Part shown: positions 36,648 to 44,272 of the stretch, piece by piece
Numbering within the stretch: position 1 is the stretch's first letter
Layout of the letters: every line of letters starts with the position of its first letter
Assembly (NCBI RefSeq): GCF_009928425.1
Contig: NZ_JAABNS010000001.1
Coordinates: 1,798,001-1,862,000, forward strand
Length of the DNA: 64,000 bases
Reading direction: 5' to 3'
Origin: Pseudarthrobacter sp. ATCC 49987
GTDB taxonomy: Bacteria > Actinomycetota > Actinomycetes > Actinomycetales > Micrococcaceae
Position numbers and translations under genes: made by a program
The notes under the pieces: generated by a model
What the model was told of the DNA's origin: nothing
The model's database searches: none
What the model saw: only the letters and a program-made list of their open reading frames with translations

Positions 36648-37858
36648 TAAACTTCGCCCTTCGACTTGTCGTTGGCGCGGCTGACGGCCAGCGCCTTCTT
36701 CCTGCGGAAGCGCACTGCTGCGCCGGCTTCTTCAACTTCGACGGCGTTGTGGTGCCCGACGTGCGACTTCTTCGAGTGGAGGAACATGTAGGTCACGGCC
36801 GCGGTCCCGGCCGCGGCGGCGATGATCACCCCGCCGACGCCGGTCTTCACGAGCAGCGCCGTCAGGGCCCCCACAATCCCGGCAGCCGGCAGCGTGAAGA
36901 GCCAGCCGAGCGCAATCTTTCCGGCGGTTCCCCACCGGACGGTGGTGCCGCGGCGGCCCATGCCCGAACCGATGACGGAGCCGGACGCCACCTGGGTGGT
37001 GGACAGTGCAAACCCGAGGTGCGAGGACGCCAGGATGGCGGACGCCGTGCTGCTTTCGGCGGCGAAGCCCTGGGCCGGCTTAACGTCCGTGAGTCCGGAT
37101 CCCATGGTACGGATGATCCGCCAGCCACCGGAGTAGGTGCCAATCGCGATGGCGAGGGCGCAGGAAGCGATGACCCAGAACGGAGGTCCGGAGCCGGGCT
37201 GCTGGGTGCCGGCGGCGATCAGCACAAGCGTGATGATGCCCATGGTCTTTTGTGCGTCGTTGGTGCCGTGGGCGAGGGCAACGAGGCTGGACGTGAAGAT
37301 TTGGCCAGTGCGGAAGCCACCGCGCTTCTGCGTGAGCTTGCTGCCGGTTTCGGGGTCGTGGCGGGAGGTGAGTGCGTAGGCCAGTTTGGTGCAAAGGTAC
37401 GCTACGCCGCCGGCGATGATCGGCGCGAAGATCGCCGGGAGGATCACCTTCTGCATGAGGCTCTCGAAGTTCACCGAGTGGATGCCGATGCCGGCGATGG
37501 CCGCGCCGATCAGGCCGCCGAAGAGCGCGTGCGAGGAACTCGACGGCAGGCCCTTCAGCCAGGTGATCATGTTCCAGAGGATGGCGCCCATGAGGCCCGC
37601 GAAGATGATTTCCGGTGTGATCTGGATCCCGTCGGATCCTTCCTTGATGATGCCGCCCGAGACGGTCTTGGCCACTTCCGTGGACAGGAATGCACCCACC
37701 AGGTTCAGCACGGCCGCGAGGGCTACTGCCGTTTTGGGTTTGATGGCACCGGTGGCGATGGGGGTGGCCATCGCGTTGGCCGTGTCGTGAAATCCGTTCG
37801 TGAAGTCAAAGAAAAGCGCCAGCGCTATTACCAGCGCCACCATGATGGTGATTTCCAC
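36647..37858 (-). CDS. PiT-family inorganic phosphate transporter
   Basis: The 403-residue PiT permease has the duplicated family signature near the ends: FDFTNGFHDTANAMATPIATGAI at residues 18-40 and ALAHGTNDAQKTMGIITL in the middle. About ten membrane segments are predicted by eye, with a basic C-terminal tail. It should import phosphate, usually as a metal-phosphate complex with H+. The GTG start follows a weak ribosome site. The 197-base upstream region contains no convincing PHO box. Confidence 0.9.
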   Translation of the reverse strand: MEITIMVALVIALALFFDFTNGFHDTANAMATPIATGAIKPKTAVALAAVLNLVGAFLSTEVAKTVSGGIIKEGSDGIQITPEIIFAGLMGAILWNMITWLKGLPSSSSHALFGGLIGAAIAGIGIHSVNFESLMQKVILPAIFAPIIAGGVAYLCTKLAYALTSRHDPETGSKLTQKRGGFRTGQIFTSSLVALAHGTNDAQKTMGIITLVLIAAGTQQPGSGPPFWVIASCALAIAIGTYSGGWRIIRTMGSGLTDVKPAQGFAAESSTASAILASSHLGFALSTTQVASGSVIGSGMGRRGTTVRWGTAGKIALGWLFTLPAAGIVGALTALLVKTGVGGVIIAAAAGTAAVTYMFLHSKKSHVGHHNAVEVEEAGAAVRFRRKKALAVSRANDKSKGEV

Positions 37859-38055
37859 CTGTTGCCCAATCTGCAGAGTCGACGGTCAGCGGTTTCATTC
37901 CCCGTTGCCACAACATTCGTACGGAGTTAACCGGGCGGGAGTGCAGCGTTCAGCATAGTAGCCTGACGACATAAAGCGTACGGGGCAAAGACATCAGGGC
38001 AAAACAAGCGCCGGACGCACGCAGCCCCGCGGTTTCCTGCTGCACCAGGGGTCCG

Positions 38056-38739
38056 TCAGCCCTGCTGGAGGTCGGGTGCCCTCCCGGCGTCAATCATCCC
38101 GGCGATCCTCTCCTCCAGCGCGGCAAGTGCAGCGTCCGGCAGCACAATGAGCCCGTCCAGTTGGCGGCGCGCCCGCTTGTACGCGGTTTGCCGCTCCGCC
38201 GGTGTGGCGGCAGCGTCCGCCGCGATCCGCAGCAGCTTCCGGGCTGTCGCCAGGCGCTCCCGTTCCGGACCGGTGAAGTTGCTGTCCCTGATCCTCCGCG
38301 CTTCCCGCTCCGCGACGTCGAAGGCGAGTTCGAAGCCGTGCACCGCTTCGCGGTACTCCGCCAGCCGCGCCGCCGTCGTGATATCCCCGGGTGTCCGCGG
38401 CCGCAAGGCGTCGGCCATCCGTTTGGCGCGCAGGAAAGCCACCGTCAATGGCTCGCGCACATCGGTCATGACCGGAAAGTCGATGAGTTTGCCCACGTCG
38501 AGTTCGTAATCGAGCCACCGCCGGTTGACGGCGTCGTGGCCCTCCATGAGCTGCCCGACCTCGGACCGGCTGGCCTGCTCCACGTCGGCCGCCTGGTTCC
38601 GGAGTTTGTAGAGTTCCACCCGGCGCCGGTGACGGCGTTCACTGGCCCTGGACCAGGACCGCGCCCAGCCTCCGAACAGTCCGCTCAGCGGGAAAATGAG
38701 CCACCAGAAGTGACCGACAAAATCGAAGACGGGTTCCAC
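38056..38739 (-). CDS. Membrane-anchored hypothetical protein
   Basis: The frame extends to 38889 but would then cross the USP terminator. The GTG at 38739 (VEPVFDFVGHFWW) gives 227 residues starting with one hydrophobic segment (FVGHFWWLIFPLSGLFGGW), followed by a basic stretch and a helical, charged cytoplasmic body. No catalytic motif is recognisable. It reads as a single-pass membrane protein with a coiled-coil-like domain. Its function is unknown. Confidence 0.72.
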   Translation of the reverse strand: MEPVFDFVGHFWWLIFPLSGLFGGWARSWSRASERRHRRRVELYKLRNQAADVEQASRSEVGQLMEGHDAVNRRWLDYELDVGKLIDFPVMTDVREPLTVAFLRAKRMADALRPRTPGDITTAARLAEYREAVHGFELAFDVAEREARRIRDSNFTGPERERLATARKLLRIAADAAATPAERQTAYKRARRQLDGLIVLPDAALAALEERIAGMIDAGRAPDLQQG

Positions 38740-38784
38740 TGGATCATCCTCCCACCCGGCCGGGGAAGCCTCAAGGGTCGTCCC

Positions 38785-38818
38785 GCAGAAAGGCCCCTTC
38801 AGGGAGGGGCCTTTCTGC
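38785..38818 (-). terminator. Strong terminator after the universal stress gene
   Basis: GCAGAAAGGCCCCT (38785-38798) and AGGGGCCTTTCTGC (38805-38818) form a perfect 14-bp stem with a 6-base loop, 22 bases past the USP stop. It has the longest perfect stem of any terminator candidate in the window and supports the shorter start for the downstream gene. Confidence 0.8.
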
Positions 38819-38840
38819 AGACGATTTTCTGCGCTACCGG

Positions 38841-39707
38841 TCAGTCCTCGTGCTTGACCTTGTGCACCCGGGTCACGATGGTCGGGCACGGCACGTTGAG
38901 GAGTACGGCGTGGGCTGTGGAGCCGAGCAACATCCGGGAGAAGCCTCCGCGGCCACGGCTGCCCACCACGAGAAGCCGGGCGTCCTTGGCGGCTTCGACG
39001 AGGGCTTTGGCGGGTTCGGTGTCGGTCTCCAGTCGCTGGTGGACGACGAGGTCCGGGTACTTGTCGCCCAGCCCGGCGACGGATTCGGCCAGGACGATCC
39101 GGTCCTCCTCGAGGATGGTTTCGGCGAGCCCGCTGTTCGGCAGCTGGTTTTCGACCCAGCGCGCCGGCCTGCGGAAGGCGAGGACCACGGTCAGCTCGTC
39201 ACCGCCCCGGTCTGCTTCCGCCGCGGCGAAGCTCACGGCCTGCAGGGACTCTTCGGAGCCGTCCACACCAACCACCACTCCGTGGTCTCCGCCGCGTTTC
39301 AGCGGGATCACTGCTGCAGGGATTTCCGAGGCGGAGACGATCTGCAGGGCACGGTCCGTCATTGGACCGCCGTCCATCCAATGCTTGTCATGCTCGCCGA
39401 CGACCACCATGGACGCTTCCTTGGAAACCTCCCGCAGGACCGAGCCGCCGCTGCCATGACGGAGCTGGATGTCCACCTTGACGTCGGGCGCCTGCTCGCT
39501 GGCGCTGGCCTGTGCCTTCTGGAGCAGCTCCATACCCGATTGCCTGATGAACTCGTGGTACTGGAAATCCGGGGACATCCAGCGGTCGTCCACCGCGTGG
39601 ATGGCGATGACCGGAAGCTTGTCCCGGGCCGCCCGCTCCAGGGCCCACGTCAGCGCGGCCTCGCTTCCGGCCGATCCGTTAATGCCGACGACAATTGGTT
39701 TGTTCAT
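38841..39707 (-). CDS. Tandem-domain universal stress protein
   Basis: The start is at the ATG at 39707 (MNKPIVVGINGSAGSE), preceded by AGCAGGA, giving 288 residues. There are two UspA domains: IVVGINGSAGSEAALTWAL and GVVVGVDGSEESLQAVSFA. Each has an ATP-binding glycine motif (VVVGEHDK... and VVGSRGRGGFSRMLLGSTAH). Actinobacterial tandem USPs are typical targets of DosR/DevR under hypoxia or stress. A DosR-like box lies about 112 bases upstream, in the divergent region shared with the 39869 gene. Confidence 0.9.
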   Translation of the reverse strand: MNKPIVVGINGSAGSEAALTWALERAARDKLPVIAIHAVDDRWMSPDFQYHEFIRQSGMELLQKAQASASEQAPDVKVDIQLRHGSGGSVLREVSKEASMVVVGEHDKHWMDGGPMTDRALQIVSASEIPAAVIPLKRGGDHGVVVGVDGSEESLQAVSFAAAEADRGGDELTVVLAFRRPARWVENQLPNSGLAETILEEDRIVLAESVAGLGDKYPDLVVHQRLETDTEPAKALVEAAKDARLLVVGSRGRGGFSRMLLGSTAHAVLLNVPCPTIVTRVHKVKHED

Positions 39708-39819
39708 TCTGAATCCTGCTCTTTTCCGTGGCGCGGTCTGTTCTGCATCGCATGATCCGGGCGGCAGCACCAAGAGGCCGCCGACACTTCAGTGTGCGCC
39801 GGGAGGGCACCGCCGGTTA

Positions 39820-39833
39820 GGGCCTTAAGCCCC
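39820..39833. promoter_or_regulatory. DosR/DevR-like box between USP and the toroid-repeat gene
   Basis: GGGCCTTAAGCCCC on the plus strand reads GGGGCTTAAGGCCC on the minus strand. It matches about 15 of 20 positions of the mycobacterial DosR consensus TTSGGGACTWWAGTCCCSAA when flanks are included. It lies about 35 bases before the plus-strand ATG and 112 before the USP start. Confidence 0.5.
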
Positions 39834-39868
39834 TCACTCGCCATTGCCCGCCTGCGTAGCGTCGAGCC

Positions 39869-40864
39869 ATGAACCAGGATGCGTGGCTGTCCGCCATTGC
39901 GTGGTTGGCGGCATCCCCGGAACCTGCCGTGCGCCGCGCGGCGCAGCTGGACTTCCTCGGCACCCCGTGGTCCGAAGGCTCCGTAACCAACGGCAGGATC
40001 GTGTCCTCCCTGTTGTCCGGCCAACAGCCCGACGGCGGCTTCGGGGTCCATCCCTACCGGAAATGGACGGGCGCGCACTGGCGGCTCGTCTCCCTCGTCG
40101 ACCTCGGCGTCACAGCGGCGGACGCACCGGCACTGCTGGACGCCGCCGGGTCGGTGCTCGGGTGGCTGCACGGCGACCAGCACCGGAGCCAGATCCGTGT
40201 CATCAACGGACTCACCCGACGCTGCGCATCGCAGGAAGGAAACGCCCTCTACGTCTGCAGCCGGTTGGGAATGGCATCGGATCCCCGGGTGGCTCAACTG
40301 GCCCACGACCTGGTGCTCTGGCAATGGCCCGACGGCGGCTGGAACTGTGACGTCGGCGCGAGCGGGCGCCGTTCCTCCTTCCATGAGACGCTGCCCGCCG
40401 CCAAGGGGCTCTACGCGTTCTGCAAAGCCACGGGCGCTCCTGCGGCCCGAGCGGCCGCCGAACGGGCGGCCGAGCTGTTGCTGGCACACCGGCTCTTCAA
40501 ATCCTCCTCGACCGGGCGGCCGATCGACCCGCGGTGGCTCAAGCTTCGGTACCCGGAGTTCTGGCACTACGGCATCCTCCCGGCCCTGCTGCTGCTGTCC
40601 CGAATGGGGCTGTCGGGAGACCCCCGCGCCCTTGAGGCCACCGAGCTGCTGCGAAGCAAGATGCTGCCGGACGGACGGTGGCCGGTCGAGGGTGCCTGGT
40701 GGTCCCCGCCGGGGGCTGAGGGCCAGACTGACGTGACTGACTGGGGCCGGACGGGGCCGAACGAATTCGTGACTCTCAGCGCCGTGCGGATCCTCGCCGC
40801 CGGCCCGTCGGGGCCGGCCGGGGGCACCACGCAGGACGCCGGCGGCACCCGGTCCCATGCGTGA
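39869..40864 (+). CDS. Prenyltransferase/squalene-cyclase-repeat-like protein
   Basis: The 331-residue alpha-helical protein contains QW/PFTB-like repeats QQPDGGFGVHPY near 51-62 and WQWPDGGWNCDVG near 151-163. These occur in the alpha/alpha toroids of terpene cyclases and prenyltransferases. The catalytic Asp-rich DXDD motif is not seen, and the protein is about half the size of a squalene-hopene cyclase, so enzymatic terpene cyclisation is unlikely. Divergent from the USP gene with a DosR-like box between them, it may be stress-induced. Confidence 0.65.
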   Translation: MNQDAWLSAIAWLAASPEPAVRRAAQLDFLGTPWSEGSVTNGRIVSSLLSGQQPDGGFGVHPYRKWTGAHWRLVSLVDLGVTAADAPALLDAAGSVLGWLHGDQHRSQIRVINGLTRRCASQEGNALYVCSRLGMASDPRVAQLAHDLVLWQWPDGGWNCDVGASGRRSSFHETLPAAKGLYAFCKATGAPAARAAAERAAELLLAHRLFKSSSTGRPIDPRWLKLRYPEFWHYGILPALLLLSRMGLSGDPRALEATELLRSKMLPDGRWPVEGAWWSPPGAEGQTDVTDWGRTGPNEFVTLSAVRILAAGPSGPAGGTTQDAGGTRSHA

Positions 40865-40894
40865 CGTGCAGGCGCGCCAGGGGTTCCTGGTGCG

Positions 40895-41290
40895 GTGTTG
40901 GGCTATGCGCAGGCCCGTGTGCTCAATGGCGTCCTGCCCCGGCTGCCGGTGCGTGGATGGACTGCCCGGACGGCTCTGGCCGCACCAGTCGCCTGGCTGA
41001 TCGGCGTGTCCGCCGCAGGGTCCTCCGAGGTGTGGCTGGGGTGGCCCGCCGCCCTCCAGTTGGCGGCTGGCCTTCCTGCTGCGCTGCTCCTGCTGTGTTC
41101 ACTGGGACTGGCGCAATGGCCTGAACTGCTGCGGCATATCCCCCGGAGTGGCTGGTGGGTCGCCGGCAGCGCCGTCGCCTGGTGCGCGGGTTGGCGTCTT
41201 CTTCGCCGTCGCGCCGCCGCTGTGTGATGGGCCGGCTGCTGCAGCACGTGCCACGACCCTCATGGGAGTCCTCCTGAACAACGCCTTTAG
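40895..41290 (+). pseudogene. Frameshifted multi-pass membrane protein
   Basis: From the GTG at 40895 the frame encodes VLGYAQARVLNGVLPRLP followed by hydrophobic helices and QWPELLRHIPRSGWWVAGSAVAWCAG. It then turns basic (WRLLRRRAAAV) and stops at 41227. In the next frame, from about 41185, the sequence continues as GARVGVFFAVAPPLCDGP, a natural continuation of the helix. A single indel near 41185-41205 therefore seems to have broken the gene. The rest of the gap up to 41327 shows no other gene. Function unknown. Confidence 0.55.
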
Positions 41291-41327
41291 CCAGCCGGCC
41301 GCCCCCGGCCCGCTCCGGGACGGCGGA

Positions 41328-42641
41328 TTAGAAGCCGGTCGGTTCCGTCTCGAATTCGGGTTCCCGCGGCGGCCCTTCATGGTGCACCGGACGCAGGGCG
41401 TGGGTGTCCTCGAACCAGATCAGCGCGTCGTAGCGCTCCCCCATCCGGGTCGGAACGTAGTTCCCGAGCTCCCGCTGCGGATGATAGACCACACCGATGG
41501 CGCGGTGGCCAAGCCAGGTGGAAAGCCACGGTCCCGACCTGTCTTCCCCGAACTCCAGCACCGACGGCACCCCCAGGGCCTCGTGGAGGAAGTCTTCGTG
41601 GCTGCCCGGGCGCGCGGGCGGCAACGGCAGGATCCGCTCCGGACTGCCCCAGGCTTCCGCGGCGATCACCTCGCCCCGGTGGCAGGCCAGGCCCACCAGC
41701 ATCACGCCTTCCGCGGCATGCCGTTCGCGCAGCAATTGCCCCACATTGATGAGGCCGTCCTGGGCCATGTCCGTGGCCCGGGCATCCCCCACGTGGGTAT
41801 TGTGCTCCCAAATGAGGCCCTTCGAGTCGGGACCCAGGTGCCTGCTGAGGCGGTCTATGGTGTCGGCCATATGGTGGTCCCGGACGTTCCAGGACTGGCG
41901 GTCGCCGCGAACCATGATCCGGTAATAGTGCTCGGCGTTGGCCGCCACCTCGGCGTTCTGCACCGCGTCGAACGCTTCTTCATCATGGCCGCCCGGACTG
42001 GACACCCGGCTCCTGACCTCGGTGAGGAGGGCGATGACGTCAGCTTCGCAGGACTCGGGCACCAGCCGAGTGCTCCAGGCGTACTTGTGCGGGTCCTCGT
42101 GGTGGGGCAGGAAGCACTGCCAGGCGCGCATGGCGGCGGGGACGGCGTCGGGCACATTTTCCTGGAGCCAGCCGATGATCTCGCGGAGCGAATCCCACAG
42201 CGAGTACACATCCAGCCCGTAGAAACCGACCCGCTGGCTCATCGGCCGGCGGAGATTCCACGTTCGCAGCCAGTCCAGGAACGCCGCAACTTCCTCGTTT
42301 GCCCACATCCAGGTGGGCCAGCGCTCAAAGCCGCCGAGAAGGGCGTGGACGCCCTGCTCCTGCCCGGCCTCGCCCCGCACCCAGCGGTTGATCCGCCAGC
42401 AGTCGGGCCAGTCCCCCTCCACCCCGATCCAGTTGTAGCCTTCCTCTTCGATGAGGCGCCTGCTGAGGGTGTCACGCCAGGTGTAGAACTCGTGCGTGCC
42501 GTGGGAGGCTTCGCCGATCGCGACAAAACGGCAGTCCGCCGCCCGCCGCACCAGCCCGTTGAGGTCCCGGTCCGTCTTCAGCTGCCGGGCCAGCGAGTGG
42601 ATTTCGGCCAGTACCGGGGCCTTTCCGACGCCGGAGGTCAC
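41328..42641 (-). CDS. Erythromycin esterase-family protein
   Basis: The 437-residue member of the Ere family has the active-site block FVAIGEASHGTHEFY (E44, H47, E51). Later conserved pieces are WVEGDWPDC-like GVEGDWPDCWRINRW and IWEHNTHVGDARATDM. Family enzymes open macrolide lactones, but most chromosomal members are not proven resistance genes. The start overlaps the stop of the beta-CASP hydrolase by four bases. In actinobacteria this pairing is commonly seen within stress (USP) clusters, which fits the neighbours here. Confidence 0.87.
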   Translation of the reverse strand: MTSGVGKAPVLAEIHSLARQLKTDRDLNGLVRRAADCRFVAIGEASHGTHEFYTWRDTLSRRLIEEEGYNWIGVEGDWPDCWRINRWVRGEAGQEQGVHALLGGFERWPTWMWANEEVAAFLDWLRTWNLRRPMSQRVGFYGLDVYSLWDSLREIIGWLQENVPDAVPAAMRAWQCFLPHHEDPHKYAWSTRLVPESCEADVIALLTEVRSRVSSPGGHDEEAFDAVQNAEVAANAEHYYRIMVRGDRQSWNVRDHHMADTIDRLSRHLGPDSKGLIWEHNTHVGDARATDMAQDGLINVGQLLRERHAAEGVMLVGLACHRGEVIAAEAWGSPERILPLPPARPGSHEDFLHEALGVPSVLEFGEDRSGPWLSTWLGHRAIGVVYHPQRELGNYVPTRMGERYDALIWFEDTHALRPVHHEGPPREPEFETEPTGF

Positions 42642-44020
42642 CGGGGCTCCTCGATGGAGATCGTTTCGAGGTGCTCGGGGACACGCGCACGCCAGCCCAG
42701 TTCGCGTTTGATCCTGATGCGCAGGGCATCCGACGCTTCCGGTTCACCGTGGGTGATGTAGGTCATCCGGGGTTCCCTTTCTGCGGCTTTCATCCATGCC
42801 ATCAGTCCGTCGGTGTCCGCATGCGCGGACAGGCTCTCCATCTGGATCACTTCAGCCCGGACCAAGACGTCTTCGCCGTAGATGCGCAGCTCGCGCTCGC
42901 CGGCTGCCAGCGTGGCACCGCGGGTGCCGCCGGCCTGGAAGCCGCTGAGGATCACCGCGTTCTTCGGATCGGGCCCGTAGGCGGCCAGATGGTGGAGGAT
43001 CCTTCCTCCGGTGAGCATTCCGGACGCGGAGATGATGACCATCGGGCCGCCGCGGAGGTTCAACAGCTTGGATTCATCGACCGAGCGGGTCAGCTTGGCC
43101 ACTTTGTACATGTTCATGTAGTCCTGCTCTTTCAGCCGGTGCTCCTCGGGGTGCCGCTGGTACATCCCGGAGGCGTCAATGGCCATGGGGCTGTTGAGGT
43201 ACACCGGGATGTCCGGGATCAGGTGCTTGCTGCGGAGGCGGGACAGGTACAGCATGAGGGTTTCAGCGCGGCCGACGGCGAACGCGGCGAACAGCACCAC
43301 GCCGCCGCGTTTCGCGACCCGGTTGATGATGTCCCCCAGCTGCTTTTCCGGATCCACTGTGGAGTGTTTCCGGTTCCCGTAGGTCGACTCCGTCACCAGC
43401 ACATCGGTCGTACCCAGGGGCCGTGGCGGGTACATCAGGGGGTCATCCGACCGGCCCAGGTCCCCGGTAAAGTGCACCGAGTGGGAGCCCGTCCGCACGT
43501 GGACCTGGGCGGCGCCCAGGATATGCCCGGCCGGGACGAACGTCATTTCCATCCCCCCGCCAAGGTCCACGGGAACGTCGAAATCGTGGATCTTGAAGCT
43601 GTTGAGGGACTTCACCGCGTCGGCCGCGGTGTAGAGCGGCAGCGCAGGACTGTGCCGGGAGGATCCCCGGTGTGTCGCGTAGCGGGCCTCCTCCTCCTGC
43701 AGGTAGCCGCTGTCCGGGAGGATCAGCTTGCACAGGTCCGTGGTGCCGTCGGTGGCGATGACGGGACCGCTGAACCCGTCCCGCACCAGAGCGGGTACGT
43801 AGCCGGTGTGGTCCAGGTGTGCATGGGTCAGGACCACGGCGTCGATCGAGGAGGGCCGGACCGGGAAAGGCGCCCGGTTGCGTTCGCGGCTTCGTTTATA
43901 GCCTTGGAAGAGCCCACAGTCGACCAGCACGCGTTTACCGCCGGCCTCAAGCAGGTACCTCGAGCCGGTGACCGTGTCGGTGGCTCCAAGGAAACGGAGG
44001 GTGGGCTGCTGGTGCTTCAT
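42638..44020 (-). CDS. Metallo-beta-lactamase/beta-CASP hydrolase (CPSF73-like RNase)
   Basis: The start is at the ATG at 44020 (MKHQQPTLRFLG) after GGGAGC, giving 460 residues. The metal motif HAHLDH (H66, H68, D70, H71) sits in a metallo-beta-lactamase fold. A beta-CASP insert and the C-terminal motif B/C blocks (VIISASGMLTGGRILHHL; SLSAHADTDGL) follow. This is the YSH1/CPSF73-type class of RNA nucleases rather than RNase J itself. It leads the two-gene operon with the Ere-family gene, and a DosR-like box lies about 113 bases upstream. Confidence 0.9.
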   Translation of the reverse strand: MKHQQPTLRFLGATDTVTGSRYLLEAGGKRVLVDCGLFQGYKRSRERNRAPFPVRPSSIDAVVLTHAHLDHTGYVPALVRDGFSGPVIATDGTTDLCKLILPDSGYLQEEEARYATHRGSSRHSPALPLYTAADAVKSLNSFKIHDFDVPVDLGGGMEMTFVPAGHILGAAQVHVRTGSHSVHFTGDLGRSDDPLMYPPRPLGTTDVLVTESTYGNRKHSTVDPEKQLGDIINRVAKRGGVVLFAAFAVGRAETLMLYLSRLRSKHLIPDIPVYLNSPMAIDASGMYQRHPEEHRLKEQDYMNMYKVAKLTRSVDESKLLNLRGGPMVIISASGMLTGGRILHHLAAYGPDPKNAVILSGFQAGGTRGATLAAGERELRIYGEDVLVRAEVIQMESLSAHADTDGLMAWMKAAEREPRMTYITHGEPEASDALRIRIKRELGWRARVPEHLETISIEEPR

Positions 44021-44133
44021 GGTGCTCCCGATCCCGCATGACCGGCCTGGAATGGCCTGCATCGACACGAAACGGCGCGGCTGATCCGCGCAGGCGTTGA
44101 CCCTAGCTTCCGCCCGTGCCGGGCCCGCCCCTA

Positions 44134-44147
44134 GGGCCAAAAGTCAC
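44134..44147 (-). promoter_or_regulatory. DosR/DevR-like box before the beta-CASP gene
   Basis: On the minus strand GTGACTTTTGGCCC, in the context TTCGTGACTTTTGGCCCTAG, matches about 15 of 20 DosR consensus positions. It lies 113 bases before the beta-CASP start, nearly the same distance as the box before USP. Confidence 0.48.
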
Positions 44148-44221
44148 GAACGGCCCGGGTCAGGCCCGCGCGCAGCCGCCCGCAGCAGGGATGGCCCGGC
44201 ACCGGTAGGATTTTTCCCGGC

Positions 44222-44235
44222 GGGACCGTTGGCCC
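44222..44235 (+). promoter_or_regulatory. DosR/DevR-like box before the acyl-CoA ligase
   Basis: GGGACCGTTGGCCC keeps the GGGAC...GNCCC dyad of DosR/DevR sites, with about 12 of 20 consensus positions. It lies 37 bases before the ligase ATG, the same position as the box before the 39869 gene. Confidence 0.42.
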
Positions 44236-44272
44236 GCGAATACCCGGCGGCTCGCAGCGGCAAGGACTGATC

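Noticed and set aside
37859..38055. PHO box upstream of the PiT gene
   Set aside because: Only isolated GTTCAG/GTTAAC words were seen; no 11-base direct repeats of the actinobacterial PhoP type.
38740..38889. Longer start for the 38056 hypothetical gene
   Set aside because: The extension is read through the strong USP terminator and has no membrane or domain features; the GTG at 38739 fits better.
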